Source of the DNA: Endozoicomonas sp. G2_1
GTDB taxonomy: Bacteria; Pseudomonadota; Gammaproteobacteria; Enterobacterales; Alteromonadaceae
NCBI RefSeq assembly: GCF_017744155.1
Contig: NZ_JAGHQT010000007.1
Location: 1-64,000 of the forward strand
DNA: 64,000 nucleotides
Direction of reading: 5' to 3'
The notes under the pieces are model-generated. The model was not told the DNA's origin, ran no database searches, and saw only the letters and a program-made list of their open reading frames with translations. How positions within the stretch are numbered: the first letter of the stretch is position 1; each line of letters begins with the position of its first letter. A program made the position numbers and the translations under genes. This document shows, one piece after another, positions 28,786 through 37,705 of this stretch.

Positions 28786-31700
28786 ATGACCCCTGCAAAA
28801 CCGTCCCCCACACGGATTCCTTGCAAAAAAACACTTATTAGTAGTGTTTTATCAACCCTTTTAATTTCAGGTAGTGCATTTGCAAATACTATTTGGCAAG
28901 AAGACTTTAACGCTGCTGAGTTGGACCGACAAGGTGCAACAGGTGTTGGTCGTATTGATGGTCAAGTGCTTCCTGCTGATATCGATACAGATGGTGTGAC
29001 CCGTTGGTCTATCGATATTTCTAGTGCTGAATTATCGGCATCAAGTGATTGGTTTAGAGTACAAAACGGTGTATTTGAAGCTCGTGATGTCGATGGCCCA
29101 GCAGTCTGGACCAGTGAAGTTATTGATATCAGTAATGTCAACAATGTTGATGTAACGCTAGTAGCGTCAGAGCAAGGTACTCACGAAAGCAGTGGTTCAG
29201 GCTTTGACTTTTTTGATTTTGCCTATTCAATTGACAACCAACCTTTTGTTACTGTGACCAATGTTGAAGGGCTAGGTGATGCTAGCCACAGCTTGGTTGG
29301 TGATTTCACTCAAGCGACTATTCGACAGTCTTTGTCTGAAGGTAGCAGCCTAGTTTTGCGTGTTACTATGCAAAATGGCGCAGCTTCTGAGTTCTTAAGA
29401 TTAGATAACGTTGTTGTTGCAGAGGGAGATGGTTCTAGCTCTGGCAATAATGGTTCTGATGGCGATAGTGGCTCAGGTTCAAGCGGCGGTGATACTGGCA
29501 GTGGTGGTTCAGATAACGGTGGTGATTCTGGTTCAGGCACTAGTAATGGCGACACTATTTCTAATGCTTGTTTAAACTGTGCCGACCTCACTAAAATAGC
29601 TGATCAAGCTCAGTTTGTTGATAGTACTTACTATGCTTCGGCATTAACTGCTGTTCAGTCTGGCGATAGTGCTGACAACGTTCGTTTTGCGATTAACAAC
29701 ATTATTAGTCAAGGCCATCAGCAACTTACGTACTCTCAAGTATGGACTGCGTTAACCCAAACGGATGAAGACCCTGCAGATACTAGCAAAGTTGTCCTTA
29801 TCTACAAAGGTAACTCAATTGCTAAAACCTCAAATGGTAGTGCAGAACAAGCCTCTAATCCAGACAACTGGAACCGTGAACACGTATGGGCAAGCAGTCA
29901 TGGTTTCTCTAATCGTTCAGCGTTAGCCTTTACCGATATTCATCACTTGCGTCCTTCAGATATCTCAGTTAACGGCGCTCGCGGTAACTTAGACTTTGAC
30001 GAGAGCGATAATGCTTTAGCAGAAGCTCCTGCAAACAGTATCGATAGCGATTCATTTGAACCTCGTGATGCGGTTAAAGGTGATGTTGCTCGTATGATGT
30101 TCTATATGGACGTTCGTTACGCTGGCAACGACAGCATTACACCGGATCTAGTTTTAGTTGACCAATTAACGTCTTCTGGTGAACCTCGCTTAGGTAAGCT
30201 TTGTACTTTACTTGCTTGGCATCAAGCTGATCCAGTAGATGACTTTGAACGTCGTCGCAACAATCGCGCTTATGAGTTCCAAGGCAACCGTAACCCGTTT
30301 GTTGATCACCCTGAGTGGGTAGATACCGTGTTCACGCAAAATTGTAGCGACTCAGGTAATACCGGTGGTGGCGATTCAGGAAATGGCGGTGACAACGGCG
30401 GCGATAATGGCGCTGGTAACGGCGGAGACAATGGTTCAGGTAATGGCTCAAGCCAAGGTGAGCTGTTTTTTTCTGAATATGTTGAAGGTAGCGGTAGCAA
30501 CAAAGCTGTTGAAATTTTCAACCCAACTGATCGTACAATCGCCTTAAGTGATTACCAGTTCAAGCTCTATTCGAACGGTAATACTAATGCAACATCAAGT
30601 TACCAATTCACAGGTGATATTGCACCGAAGGGCACCGTAGTACTAGTTACTAGTAGCTCACGTGCGAGTGATGAATTAAAAGCTAAAGCAGACCAGTTTT
30701 CTGGTGCAGTTAACTTTAATGGCGATGATTACATTGAGCTAACAAAAGGCGACACTATTGTTGATGGCGTTGGTGTCTACGGTAACAGACCTAACTGGGG
30801 CGCTAATGTTACTTTCGTTAGAAAGCCAACCATTGCGCAAGGTGATAACGACCGCACTGATGCGTTTGATGCTGCTGTTGAGTGGAATCGTCAGTCAAGT
30901 GATGATTTTAGCTTTTTAGGTGCTCACGAATTTACGGGCCCAGTGACAACTCCGCCGCCAAGTTTAATTGGTGAATGTGCTGATTCAGCAACCTTAATTA
31001 GTGCTATCCAAGGCAATGGCGATACGTCACCATTAGCAGGTGAGAATCACGTGATTGAGGGTGTTGTCACATCAGTTGTGCCGAGCTTATCAGGTTTCTT
31101 CATTCAAGAAGAAGCGGCTGATCAAGACAATGACAGCCAAACCTCTGAAGCCATCTTTGTTTTCTTGAACGGTCAATCAATGCCACAAGTCGGACAACAA
31201 GTTCGCGCTATTGGTGATGTTAGCGAGCGTTTTAACCGCACACAATTTGCCTTAAATGAAGCAGTTAAAGCATGTGGTAATGGCGAGATTATCAGTGCAG
31301 TTGATGTTAATTTACCGGTTGCGAGCTTAGCTGATTTAGAAGCGGTTGAAGGTATGTTGGTTAACTTACCACAAACTCTATCTGTAGCTGACAACTTTAA
31401 CTTGGCGCGTTTTGGTCAAGTGACGTTATCAAATGGACGTTTGTATAACCCAACCAGCGTTTATGCTCCAGGCAGTTCACGTGCTATCGCATTAGCAGAC
31501 CGCAATGCGCGTAACAAAATCGTATTGGACGATCAAAACAATCAGCAAAACCCTGAAAATATTCCGTTTCCTACGGGTGGTTTGTCATACAATAATACGC
31601 TTCGTTTAGGCGACCAAGTTGACAACTTGACAGGTGTTGTTGATTTCAGTTTTGGCGATTATCGTATTTTGCCTACGTCAACGCCAGTATTTACTAGCGC

Positions 31701-32883
31701 TAACCCAAGAACAGCAGCGCCAGAGAGTGTTGCCGGTGGTAACTTGAAAGTTGCTAGCTTTAACGTACTTAACTACTTCAATGGTGACGGCAATGGCGCT
31801 GGCTTCCCAACCCCTCGTGGTGCTGATAGCCAGGTTGAGTTTGATCGTCAAAGTACCAAAATTGTTAATGCAATCGCAGCGATTGATGCTGATGTTGTTG
31901 GTTTAATGGAAATTGAAAACGACGGTTTTGGTGCAAGTTCTGCAATAGCTGATTTAGTTAATCGCTTAAATACGCAGATGGGTGACAATACTTACGCCTT
32001 TGTTAATAGTGACACCGTATTAGGTGGTGATGCTATCTCTGTAGGTATGATTTATAAACCAGCAGTTGTTGAATTAGTGGGTGACTCTGCAACATTAACT
32101 AGCGTGCCATTTGACTTTGGTAACCGTCCGCCATTGGCACAAAGCTTTAAGCTATTGGCAAATGATGAAGAGCTAACAGTTGTTGTTAACCACTTTAGAG
32201 CTAAGCGCTGTTCATCAAGCTCAACTGGTGACAATGTCGATCAGGGTGATGGTCAAGGTTGTAACAACGCGACTCGCACTGCAGCAGCGAACGCAACACT
32301 AGCGTGGTTAGCAACTAACCCTGTTGGCAGTAACGACAGCGACGTATTGTTAGTTGGTGATATGAATGCTTATGCGCAAGAAGATCCAATTCAAGCATTT
32401 ATTGGCAATGGTTATCAAAACCTTATCGCTAAATATGCAGGACGCACTGCTTATAGTTTTTCGTTTGGCGGTGAAGTTGGCTATTTGGATCACGCTCTTG
32501 CCAGCGAATCGCTAAGTACTCAAGTGTTAGGTGCAAGCGTTTGGAATATCAATGCAGATGAGCCTCGTGCTTTCGATTACAACGTTGAATTTAAGTCAGA
32601 CTCTCAACTAGTTAACTATTACGGCGATGATGCTTACCGAGCGTCAGATCACGATCCTGTAGTTGTCACTATTGATTTAGCTTCAGCAGAAGAAACAGTG
32701 CGCGGCGATTTTGATAATGACAAAGATGTTGACCGCGATGATATTCGAGCATTTTCTCGAGCGCTTCGTGCAGGCCAGTTAACTGATTTAATTCACGATT
32801 ACAACGGTGATGGTGTTATTAACCGCCGAGATAGCCGTGCGTTAAGACAATTGTGTACACGTAGCCGCTGTGCAACTAAATAA
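28786..32883 (+). CDS. Secreted multidomain nuclease: endonuclease I + LTD + ExeM-type phosphoesterase + dockerin-like module
   Basis: A 1365-residue exported protein. Order: signal peptide (1-33, cut after SAFA), a jelly-roll-like region to about 212, a Gly/Ser linker, an endonuclease I domain (about 275-518; WNREHVWASSHGF and DIHHLRPSD), a second Gly/Asn linker, a lamin-tail domain (about 558-715), an OB-like domain (about 740-850), an endonuclease/exonuclease/phosphatase domain (about 983-1300; ENDGFG, VGDMNAY, SDHDPV), and two dockerin-type calcium loops (DFDNDKDVDRDD, DYNGDGVINRRD). ExeM/NucH enzymes degrade extracellular DNA. The ATG at 28786 follows GGAGAAAGG and starts the signal peptide, so the 33 upstream codons are excluded. 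Confidence 0.9.
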   Translation: MTPAKPSPTRIPCKKTLISSVLSTLLISGSAFANTIWQEDFNAAELDRQGATGVGRIDGQVLPADIDTDGVTRWSIDISSAELSASSDWFRVQNGVFEARDVDGPAVWTSEVIDISNVNNVDVTLVASEQGTHESSGSGFDFFDFAYSIDNQPFVTVTNVEGLGDASHSLVGDFTQATIRQSLSEGSSLVLRVTMQNGAASEFLRLDNVVVAEGDGSSSGNNGSDGDSGSGSSGGDTGSGGSDNGGDSGSGTSNGDTISNACLNCADLTKIADQAQFVDSTYYASALTAVQSGDSADNVRFAINNIISQGHQQLTYSQVWTALTQTDEDPADTSKVVLIYKGNSIAKTSNGSAEQASNPDNWNREHVWASSHGFSNRSALAFTDIHHLRPSDISVNGARGNLDFDESDNALAEAPANSIDSDSFEPRDAVKGDVARMMFYMDVRYAGNDSITPDLVLVDQLTSSGEPRLGKLCTLLAWHQADPVDDFERRRNNRAYEFQGNRNPFVDHPEWVDTVFTQNCSDSGNTGGGDSGNGGDNGGDNGAGNGGDNGSGNGSSQGELFFSEYVEGSGSNKAVEIFNPTDRTIALSDYQFKLYSNGNTNATSSYQFTGDIAPKGTVVLVTSSSRASDELKAKADQFSGAVNFNGDDYIELTKGDTIVDGVGVYGNRPNWGANVTFVRKPTIAQGDNDRTDAFDAAVEWNRQSSDDFSFLGAHEFTGPVTTPPPSLIGECADSATLISAIQGNGDTSPLAGENHVIEGVVTSVVPSLSGFFIQEEAADQDNDSQTSEAIFVFLNGQSMPQVGQQVRAIGDVSERFNRTQFALNEAVKACGNGEIISAVDVNLPVASLADLEAVEGMLVNLPQTLSVADNFNLARFGQVTLSNGRLYNPTSVYAPGSSRAIALADRNARNKIVLDDQNNQQNPENIPFPTGGLSYNNTLRLGDQVDNLTGVVDFSFGDYRILPTSTPVFTSANPRTAAPESVAGGNLKVASFNVLNYFNGDGNGAGFPTPRGADSQVEFDRQSTKIVNAIAAIDADVVGLMEIENDGFGASSAIADLVNRLNTQMGDNTYAFVNSDTVLGGDAISVGMIYKPAVVELVGDSATLTSVPFDFGNRPPLAQSFKLLANDEELTVVVNHFRAKRCSSSSTGDNVDQGDGQGCNNATRTAAANATLAWLATNPVGSNDSDVLLVGDMNAYAQEDPIQAFIGNGYQNLIAKYAGRTAYSFSFGGEVGYLDHALASESLSTQVLGASVWNINADEPRAFDYNVEFKSDSQLVNYYGDDAYRASDHDPVVVTIDLASAEETVRGDFDNDKDVDRDDIRAFSRALRAGQLTDLIHDYNGDGVINRRDSRALRQLCTRSRCATK

Positions 32884-32896
32884 TTAGGAAGTAAAC

Positions 32897-33496
32897 ATGA
32901 AAAAATTAATTACACTATTACTCAGCTTAAGTTTAACGGCTGTTGCCAATGCAACTCTGCTCGAATTTGATTTTGAAGATAGAGACTATCAAGTTGGTGA
33001 AGATGTAGCTGTAAACATTGTTATTTCAGATATTGAAAATGATGACTTTGATATTCAACGTATATTAGGTGAATTTGCTATTGAATTTTCATTTAATGAT
33101 GCGATTCTAGATTTTACTAGCTTTGTATTTGGTTCAGCACTAAACCTTGGAGTAACTGGTGATAGTGATCAAACGTTTGAAGTGATAGGGGATATAGTTG
33201 CATTTGATGAATTTTCTAATGTTGCTGACCTTGATGCTTTAGCCAACGCTCAAAGTGCGCTTGATCGCCTAGTGTTGGGGACATTCAACGTTAATATAAG
33301 CAGTATCGGCAGCAGTGTATTCTCATTTGAAGATATTACTCTATTCGATGACTTCGGTGATGACTTCAGTAATATCAATAGCGCACCTCGCACGCTGAAT
33401 GCGGTTGCTGCTGAAGTGCCAGAGCCAAGTGTTTTCGCATTGTTTTTAGTTGCAGGCTTAGCACTAGTTGCTCGTAAAAAGAGCATCGTTAAGTAA
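32897..33496 (+). CDS. PEP-CTERM protein with cohesin-like domain
   Basis: A 199-residue exported protein. A signal peptide (MKKLITLLLSLSLTAVANA) is followed by a cohesin-like beta-sandwich (starting YQVGEDVAVNIVISD, with FAIEFSFNDAILDF and LGTFNVNISSIGSS) and a C-terminal sorting signal: VPEPS, a hydrophobic stretch, then RKKSIVK. PEP-CTERM proteins are processed by an exosortase in the inner membrane and tied to exopolysaccharide or the surface. It begins 13 bp after the nuclease stop with AGGAAG upstream, so the two genes are very likely one operon. Terminator at 33521-33556. Confidence 0.85.
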   Translation: MKKLITLLLSLSLTAVANATLLEFDFEDRDYQVGEDVAVNIVISDIENDDFDIQRILGEFAIEFSFNDAILDFTSFVFGSALNLGVTGDSDQTFEVIGDIVAFDEFSNVADLDALANAQSALDRLVLGTFNVNISSIGSSVFSFEDITLFDDFGDDFSNINSAPRTLNAVAAEVPEPSVFALFLVAGLALVARKKSIVK

Positions 33497-33520
33497 TCCT
33501 TAGCTAACATAAAAGTAAAT

Positions 33521-33556
33521 AAAAGCCGACAGTGGTTTCTCACTGTCGGCTTTTTT
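33521..33556 (+). terminator. Terminator after the PEP-CTERM gene
   Basis: AAAAGCCGACAGTG-gtttct-CACTGTCGGCTTTTTT. Confidence 0.92.
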
Positions 33557-33604
33557 GTTTACTATTTATTGAATGGTTAAATTTATTGCTCGCAGGAAGT
33601 ACGT

Positions 33605-34294
33605 GTGAAAAAAGTAGTAATATTGTCTGGTGCAGGCATGAGTGCTGAAAGTGGCTTGAAAACCTTTCGCGATAGTAATGGTTTGTGGGAAGGTCACGAT
33701 GTTATGGAAGTCGCTTCAATTGACGGCTGGCAGCGCAACCCTGAGGTAGTGCTTGAATTTTACAATCAAAGGCGCAAACAACTGTTGTCGGTAGAACCTA
33801 ATCAGGGCCATCACGCCTTGGTTGAACTTGCCAGGCATTATCACGTGACCGTGGTTACTCAAAATGTTGATGATTTACACGAGCGAGCCGGTAGTGATCA
33901 GGTTATTCATTTGCACGGTGAACTGCTCAAAGCATGCAGCTGCAATAATAAAGAGGACGTGATTGATTGGCGCGGTGATATTCGATTGGGCGACACTTGC
34001 TCAAACGGTCATCAGCTGCGGCCATTTATTGTCTGGTTTGGTGAACTCGTGCCCATGTTGGACCGCGCTGCAGGTTGTGTCAGTGAGGCAGATATCGTGA
34101 TCATTGTTGGTACCTCGATGCAAGTATACCCAGCAGCGAGCTTAATAAACTACGCTAGGCCGAGTGCTGAGCTTTATTACCTCGATGCAAACCCTGCAAC
34201 CAGTACTGAACTTGCGCATCTAACAAACCTTGATATTCGCAAAACCACTGCGGCCATCGGCTTGCCCAAATTAGTTAAAGAATTAGTTAGTTAA
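33605..34294 (+). CDS. cobB: NAD-dependent protein deacylase, sirtuin (CobB type)
   Basis: A 229-residue Sir2-family enzyme that removes acyl groups from lysines using NAD+. Motifs: GAGMSAESGLKTFRD, TQNVDDLHERAG, catalytic His104 in HLHGEL and the GTSMQVYPA segment. Tyr53 and Arg56 (FYNQRR) form the Y-x-x-R pair that lets SIRT5/CobB types take succinyl-lysine. The zinc site is reduced: CSC and a later Cys are visible but not two clean CxxC pairs. GTG start with AGGAAG upstream. Confidence 0.92.
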   Translation: MKKVVILSGAGMSAESGLKTFRDSNGLWEGHDVMEVASIDGWQRNPEVVLEFYNQRRKQLLSVEPNQGHHALVELARHYHVTVVTQNVDDLHERAGSDQVIHLHGELLKACSCNNKEDVIDWRGDIRLGDTCSNGHQLRPFIVWFGELVPMLDRAAGCVSEADIVIIVGTSMQVYPAASLINYARPSAELYYLDANPATSTELAHLTNLDIRKTTAAIGLPKLVKELVS

Positions 34295-34393
34295 AGAGTT
34301 AGTCAAAGAATTTTCCGGTTAAAGGGGCAGTTAAAGGCTTGGTTGGCTAAAGTTCAGGTGAGCCTGCATTTGAGTCGTTGGAGCGTTTTTTAC

Positions 34394-34846
34394 TTAAGTG
34401 AGCGAGTTACAAACAATGAATAAGTCGGATTGTTTTTTCTGGTAGCTGCTATAGCGCGGTGCTAGCAGGTGATTAAGTTTGTTTGAGTCGGTTACGAAGA
34501 AATTGTGTTTTTGGTAAAACGACAATAACTCTGGCTGACAAAATGCAATCACTGTCTGTGGGCCTTGCCTGAGCTGCTGATATTGACCAAGGGCAAAGTC
34601 AAGCAACTGACTACCTAAGCCTCGTTGTTGATAGTTATTAGCAATAACTAAACCGTGCAGCAATGCTTGTGAGCTAGCTGCCGTTATTGTTGAAATCAGC
34701 GCACTACCAATAATCGTTTGGTCTTGATGCAGCAAATAGCCAAAGTCATGACCAATGAAGCGGGCAGAGTAGCATTGCTCTTTGTAAAAGCGCTTAATGG
34801 CACTCTTTTCTGATTTAGTTGCCGGTGAAAAATTTAGTGCTGTCAT
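34394..34846 (-). CDS. GNAT-family N-acetyltransferase
   Basis: A 150-residue single-domain acetyltransferase. The acetyl-CoA loop is YQQRGLGSQLLDFAL, followed by the beta5-alpha4 segment CQPELLSFYQKHNFFV. The substrate is not predictable. ATG at 34846, no strong ribosome site. About 100 bases of degenerate GTTAAAG-rich sequence separate it from the sirtuin gene it converges with. Confidence 0.85.
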   Translation of the reverse strand: MTALNFSPATKSEKSAIKRFYKEQCYSARFIGHDFGYLLHQDQTIIGSALISTITAASSQALLHGLVIANNYQQRGLGSQLLDFALGQYQQLRQGPQTVIAFCQPELLSFYQKHNFFVTDSNKLNHLLAPRYSSYQKKQSDLFIVCNSLT

Positions 34847-34946
34847 TTCATTAATGTTGCGATTTACCTGCTGTTGTCAATTGTATCCGTTTGCTTAGGT
34901 GCGGTAATTAAGATTTGCTGAAAAATCTGACCTTTCATCCATAAAC

Positions 34947-34976
34947 AAAAAAGCCAAACCTCTTGGTTTGGCTTTT
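34947..34976 (-). terminator. Terminator after ilvH
   Basis: AAAAAGCCAAACC-tctt-GGTTTGGCTTTT on the plus strand; on the minus strand the T-run follows the stem, 31 bases after the ilvH stop. Confidence 0.9.
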
Positions 34977-35006
34977 AAACGCTGTAGCGATTATCTGAAA
35001 ACTTAT

Positions 35007-35504
35007 TTAAGCTCTTAACGCTTTGTCACCGCGTGCAATACCGACCGTGCCTGAGCGTACAGACTCAATGATCTCGGTTTCGTTTTTCAGCGCCTCAATA
35101 AAAGCGTTGAGCTTGTCATCATCGCCAGTCATTTGCACAGTGTACACTTGTTTGCCGATATCAATGACTGAGCCGCGGAAAATATCAGTAATACGTTTAA
35201 CCTCTGAACGGGTTTTCTCATTCATTGCGAGTACTTTTATCAGCAATATTTCACGTTCAACGTGAGCGCGTTCAGTGAGGTCGGTGACCTTTAAGACATC
35301 GACTAGTTTGTTAACTTGTTTAACAATTTGTTCAACGACTTTGTCATCGCCTAATGTCGCGATAGTAATTCTCGATAGGCTGTCATCTTCTGTTGGTGCT
35401 ACGGTTAAACTTTCAATGTTAAACGAGCGCTGAGAAAATAAACCTACGATGCGCGATAACGAGCCCGGCTCGTTTTCAAGTAAAATTGATAGGATGCGAC
35501 GCAT
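35007..35504 (-). CDS. ilvH: Acetolactate synthase small (regulatory) subunit
   Basis: A 165-residue ACT-domain subunit ([41 protein letters not shown]) that confers valine feedback on the catalytic subunit. The ATG at 35504 shares its A with the ilvI stop (TAATG), which is the classic coupled arrangement, and AAGGAG lies within the end of ilvI. The nine extra codons in the longer open frame are therefore excluded. Length fits E. coli IlvH (163). Confidence 0.96.
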   Translation of the reverse strand: MRRILSILLENEPGSLSRIVGLFSQRSFNIESLTVAPTEDDSLSRITIATLGDDKVVEQIVKQVNKLVDVLKVTDLTERAHVEREILLIKVLAMNEKTRSEVKRITDIFRGSVIDIGKQVYTVQMTGDDDKLNAFIEALKNETEIIESVRSGTVGIARGDKALRA

Positions 35505-37231
35505 TAGGCTTTTTCTCCTTTTTTGATCCACATTTCATCAACGGCGCCGTGACGAATCTGCATAGGGTAAACGTGTTCTTTTTCATCAACTAAAATATCG
35601 ATGAAGACTAAGCGATCTTTAAGGGCAAAGGCTTCAGCGAGTTTGTCTTCTAATTCATCGGCATGGTTAATTTGAATGCCAACATGACCGTATGACTCAG
35701 CTAATTTAACGAAGTCAGGCAATGATTCCATGTAAGACGACGAGTGGCGACCGCCGTAAATCATATCTTGCCATTGGCGAACCATACCCAGTGAGCGGTT
35801 GTTGAGTGACACAATTTTTACAGGCAAGCCATATTGCAAACAGGTTGATAATTCCTGAATGTTCATTTGAATTGAACCATCACCGGTAACACAAACCGCA
35901 TGAGCGTCTGGGAAGGCAACTTGTGCGCCCATCGCTGCAGGTAAACCAAAGCCCATGGTGCCCAAACCACCTGAGTTAATCCACTGACGTGGCTTAGCAA
36001 ATGGGTAGTACTGTGCGGCAAACATTTGATGCTGACCAACGTCGGAACAGATATACGCTTCGCCGTTGGTTACCTTGTAAAGGGCTTCAACCGCTTGTTG
36101 AGGTTTGATTAAGCCATTGTCGTTTTTCTCGTAGCTCACGCTGTTAACACTGCGCCAACCTTCAACTTGCTGCCACCATTTGGCTAGGCGCTCTTGATCG
36201 GCTTTGAAACCAATAGCCGTTAGTTCGTCAAGTAACTGTTGAATAACAACATCGGCTAAACCAACGACTGGAATATGGGCGTTGATGGTTTTAGAAATAG
36301 ATGTAGGGTCAACATCAACGTGAACAATAGTGGCGTTAGGACAGAATTTTTCAACGTTATTAGTTACGCGGTCATCAAAACGAGCACCCAAGGCTAAAAT
36401 AACGTCGGCATTGGCCATAGCTTTATTCGCTTCAAGGCTACCGTGCATACCAAGCATACCGATAAAGTTTTTGTGCAAACCGGAAATACCACCCAAGCCC
36501 ATTAAGGTATTGGTAATTGGTGCGTCAAGGGTTTCCACTAGCTGAGTCAATAACTCTGAAGCATTAGCCGAAATAATACCGCCACCTGAGTAAATCACTA
36601 AGCGCTGAGCGTTAACAATCGTGTTAACGGCTTTTTTGATTTGTTTAGGATGACCTTTTACCGTTGGACTATACGAGCGTATTTGCACATTAGTTTCAAT
36701 GTGGAATGGCGCTTTATTTTGTGGGATTAGCATATCTTTTGGCAGCTCGACCACAACTGGGCCCGGGCGGCCACTATTGGCAAGATAAAATGCCTTGGCG
36801 ATAACGTTTGGAATTTCTTCTAAGCTGCGGCAGCTAAAACTGTGCTTCACAATGGGTCTTGAACAGCCAACAATATCGGTTTCTTGGAAGGCATCATCGC
36901 CAATCAATGTCGTGGCAACTTGACCTGCTAATACCACCATTGGAATTGAATCCATGTAGGCAGTAGCAATTCCGGTAACACAGTTAGTGGCGCCAGGGCC
37001 TGACGTTGCTAATACAACACCAACTTCGCCAGTGGCTCGTGTGTAACCGTCGGCCATGTGGGTCGCGGCTTGCTCATGGCGTACCAGAATATGCTCGACC
37101 TCATCTTGTTGAAAAATTGCATCATAAATATCAAGCACTGAACCACCGGGGTAGCCAAATATATATTTAACTTTTAGTGCAGCTAAGGCTTTTACCACCA
37201 TTTCTGCGCCGTTAAATAACTCTGTTGTCAT
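35504..37231 (-). CDS. ilvI: Acetolactate synthase large (catalytic) subunit
   Basis: A 575-residue thiamine-diphosphate enzyme that condenses pyruvate to acetolactate or with 2-ketobutyrate, the first common step to valine, leucine and isoleucine. It has [17 protein letters not shown], the catalytic Glu in [15 protein letters not shown], and the ThDP motif [12 protein letters not shown]...[12 protein letters not shown]. Overlaps ilvH by one base. A leader peptide and attenuator precede it. The name ilvI is chosen over ilvB because of the adjacent ilvH. Confidence 0.96.
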   Translation of the reverse strand: MTTELFNGAEMVVKALAALKVKYIFGYPGGSVLDIYDAIFQQDEVEHILVRHEQAATHMADGYTRATGEVGVVLATSGPGATNCVTGIATAYMDSIPMVVLAGQVATTLIGDDAFQETDIVGCSRPIVKHSFSCRSLEEIPNVIAKAFYLANSGRPGPVVVELPKDMLIPQNKAPFHIETNVQIRSYSPTVKGHPKQIKKAVNTIVNAQRLVIYSGGGIISANASELLTQLVETLDAPITNTLMGLGGISGLHKNFIGMLGMHGSLEANKAMANADVILALGARFDDRVTNNVEKFCPNATIVHVDVDPTSISKTINAHIPVVGLADVVIQQLLDELTAIGFKADQERLAKWWQQVEGWRSVNSVSYEKNDNGLIKPQQAVEALYKVTNGEAYICSDVGQHQMFAAQYYPFAKPRQWINSGGLGTMGFGLPAAMGAQVAFPDAHAVCVTGDGSIQMNIQELSTCLQYGLPVKIVSLNNRSLGMVRQWQDMIYGGRHSSSYMESLPDFVKLAESYGHVGIQINHADELEDKLAEAFALKDRLVFIDILVDEKEHVYPMQIRHGAVDEMWIKKGEKA

Positions 37232-37262
37232 ACCAAAACCCTTCCCAAACGAAGTTAATATT

Positions 37263-37297
37263 AAAAAAAACCTCCGGACTTTTCAGTGCGGAGGTTT
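37263..37297 (-). terminator. Attenuator terminator upstream of ilvI
   Basis: Read on the minus strand: CCTCCG-cactgaaaagt-CCGGAGG followed by eight T, 27 bases after the leader peptide stop codon and about 30 bases before ilvI. Such a strong terminator between a promoter and the gene it drives is the mark of attenuation. Confidence 0.88.
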
Positions 37298-37323
37298 GTT
37301 TGATTCTTTATCGCTTTTTTTAG

Positions 37324-37398
37324 TTAAACAAACTTTCCGCGCTGGTTAATAACCACCACGATTTTGAGGACTAGAATGTTAATAAATAATTTAGCCAA
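37324..37398 (-). CDS. ilv leader peptide (24 codons)
   Basis: A short frame upstream of ilvI: TTG GCT AAA, then INILVLKIVVVINQRGKFV and stop. Twelve of 24 residues are Ile, Leu or Val, with nine in the ten positions from Ile8 to Ile17. This is the pattern of attenuation leaders such as those of ilvB and ilvGMEDA. The start is uncertain: no ATG or GTG is available and the TTG lacks a clear ribosome site. The residue run is the real evidence. Confidence 0.75.
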   Translation of the reverse strand: MAKLFINILVLKIVVVINQRGKFV

Positions 37399-37439
37399 GT
37401 TGTTTAACCGAAAAAATAATTGCTTAAAATTGGTACCTA

Positions 37440-37468
37440 TTTTTATAGGGTTTAGTTTCAGCTGTCAA
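37440..37468 (-). promoter_or_regulatory. Sigma-70 promoter of the ilvIH operon
   Basis: On the minus strand, a perfect TTGACA (37468-37463) and TATAAAAAT 15 to 17 bases on (37447-37439). Transcription would start near 37430, so that the leader peptide and the attenuator are both inside the transcript. Confidence 0.65.
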
Positions 37469-37705
37469 CCTATAATGACAAAGATGTGGTTAATATTGAT
37501 AATTTTTTATTGTGATAACGATTGACAAGTTATAAGTCCTTTATAAAGTTGATTATACAAGTGTAATTATTCGTCAATTAAGGCTGTATTTTTACCGTGA
37601 TAATAGCGCTTGTAAGCGCTGTGTGAACATAATATAAAGTGCTTGTTAATCAGCTGGTTATTTGTTTATATAGATGGTCTGTTTATTTTAGGTAGTAGGT
37701 AACTG

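Noticed and set aside
29430..29570. Gly/Ser/Asp-rich repeat stretch as a separate repeat element
   Set aside because: It is an in-frame linker between domains of the secreted nuclease; a similar linker occurs at 30350-30455.
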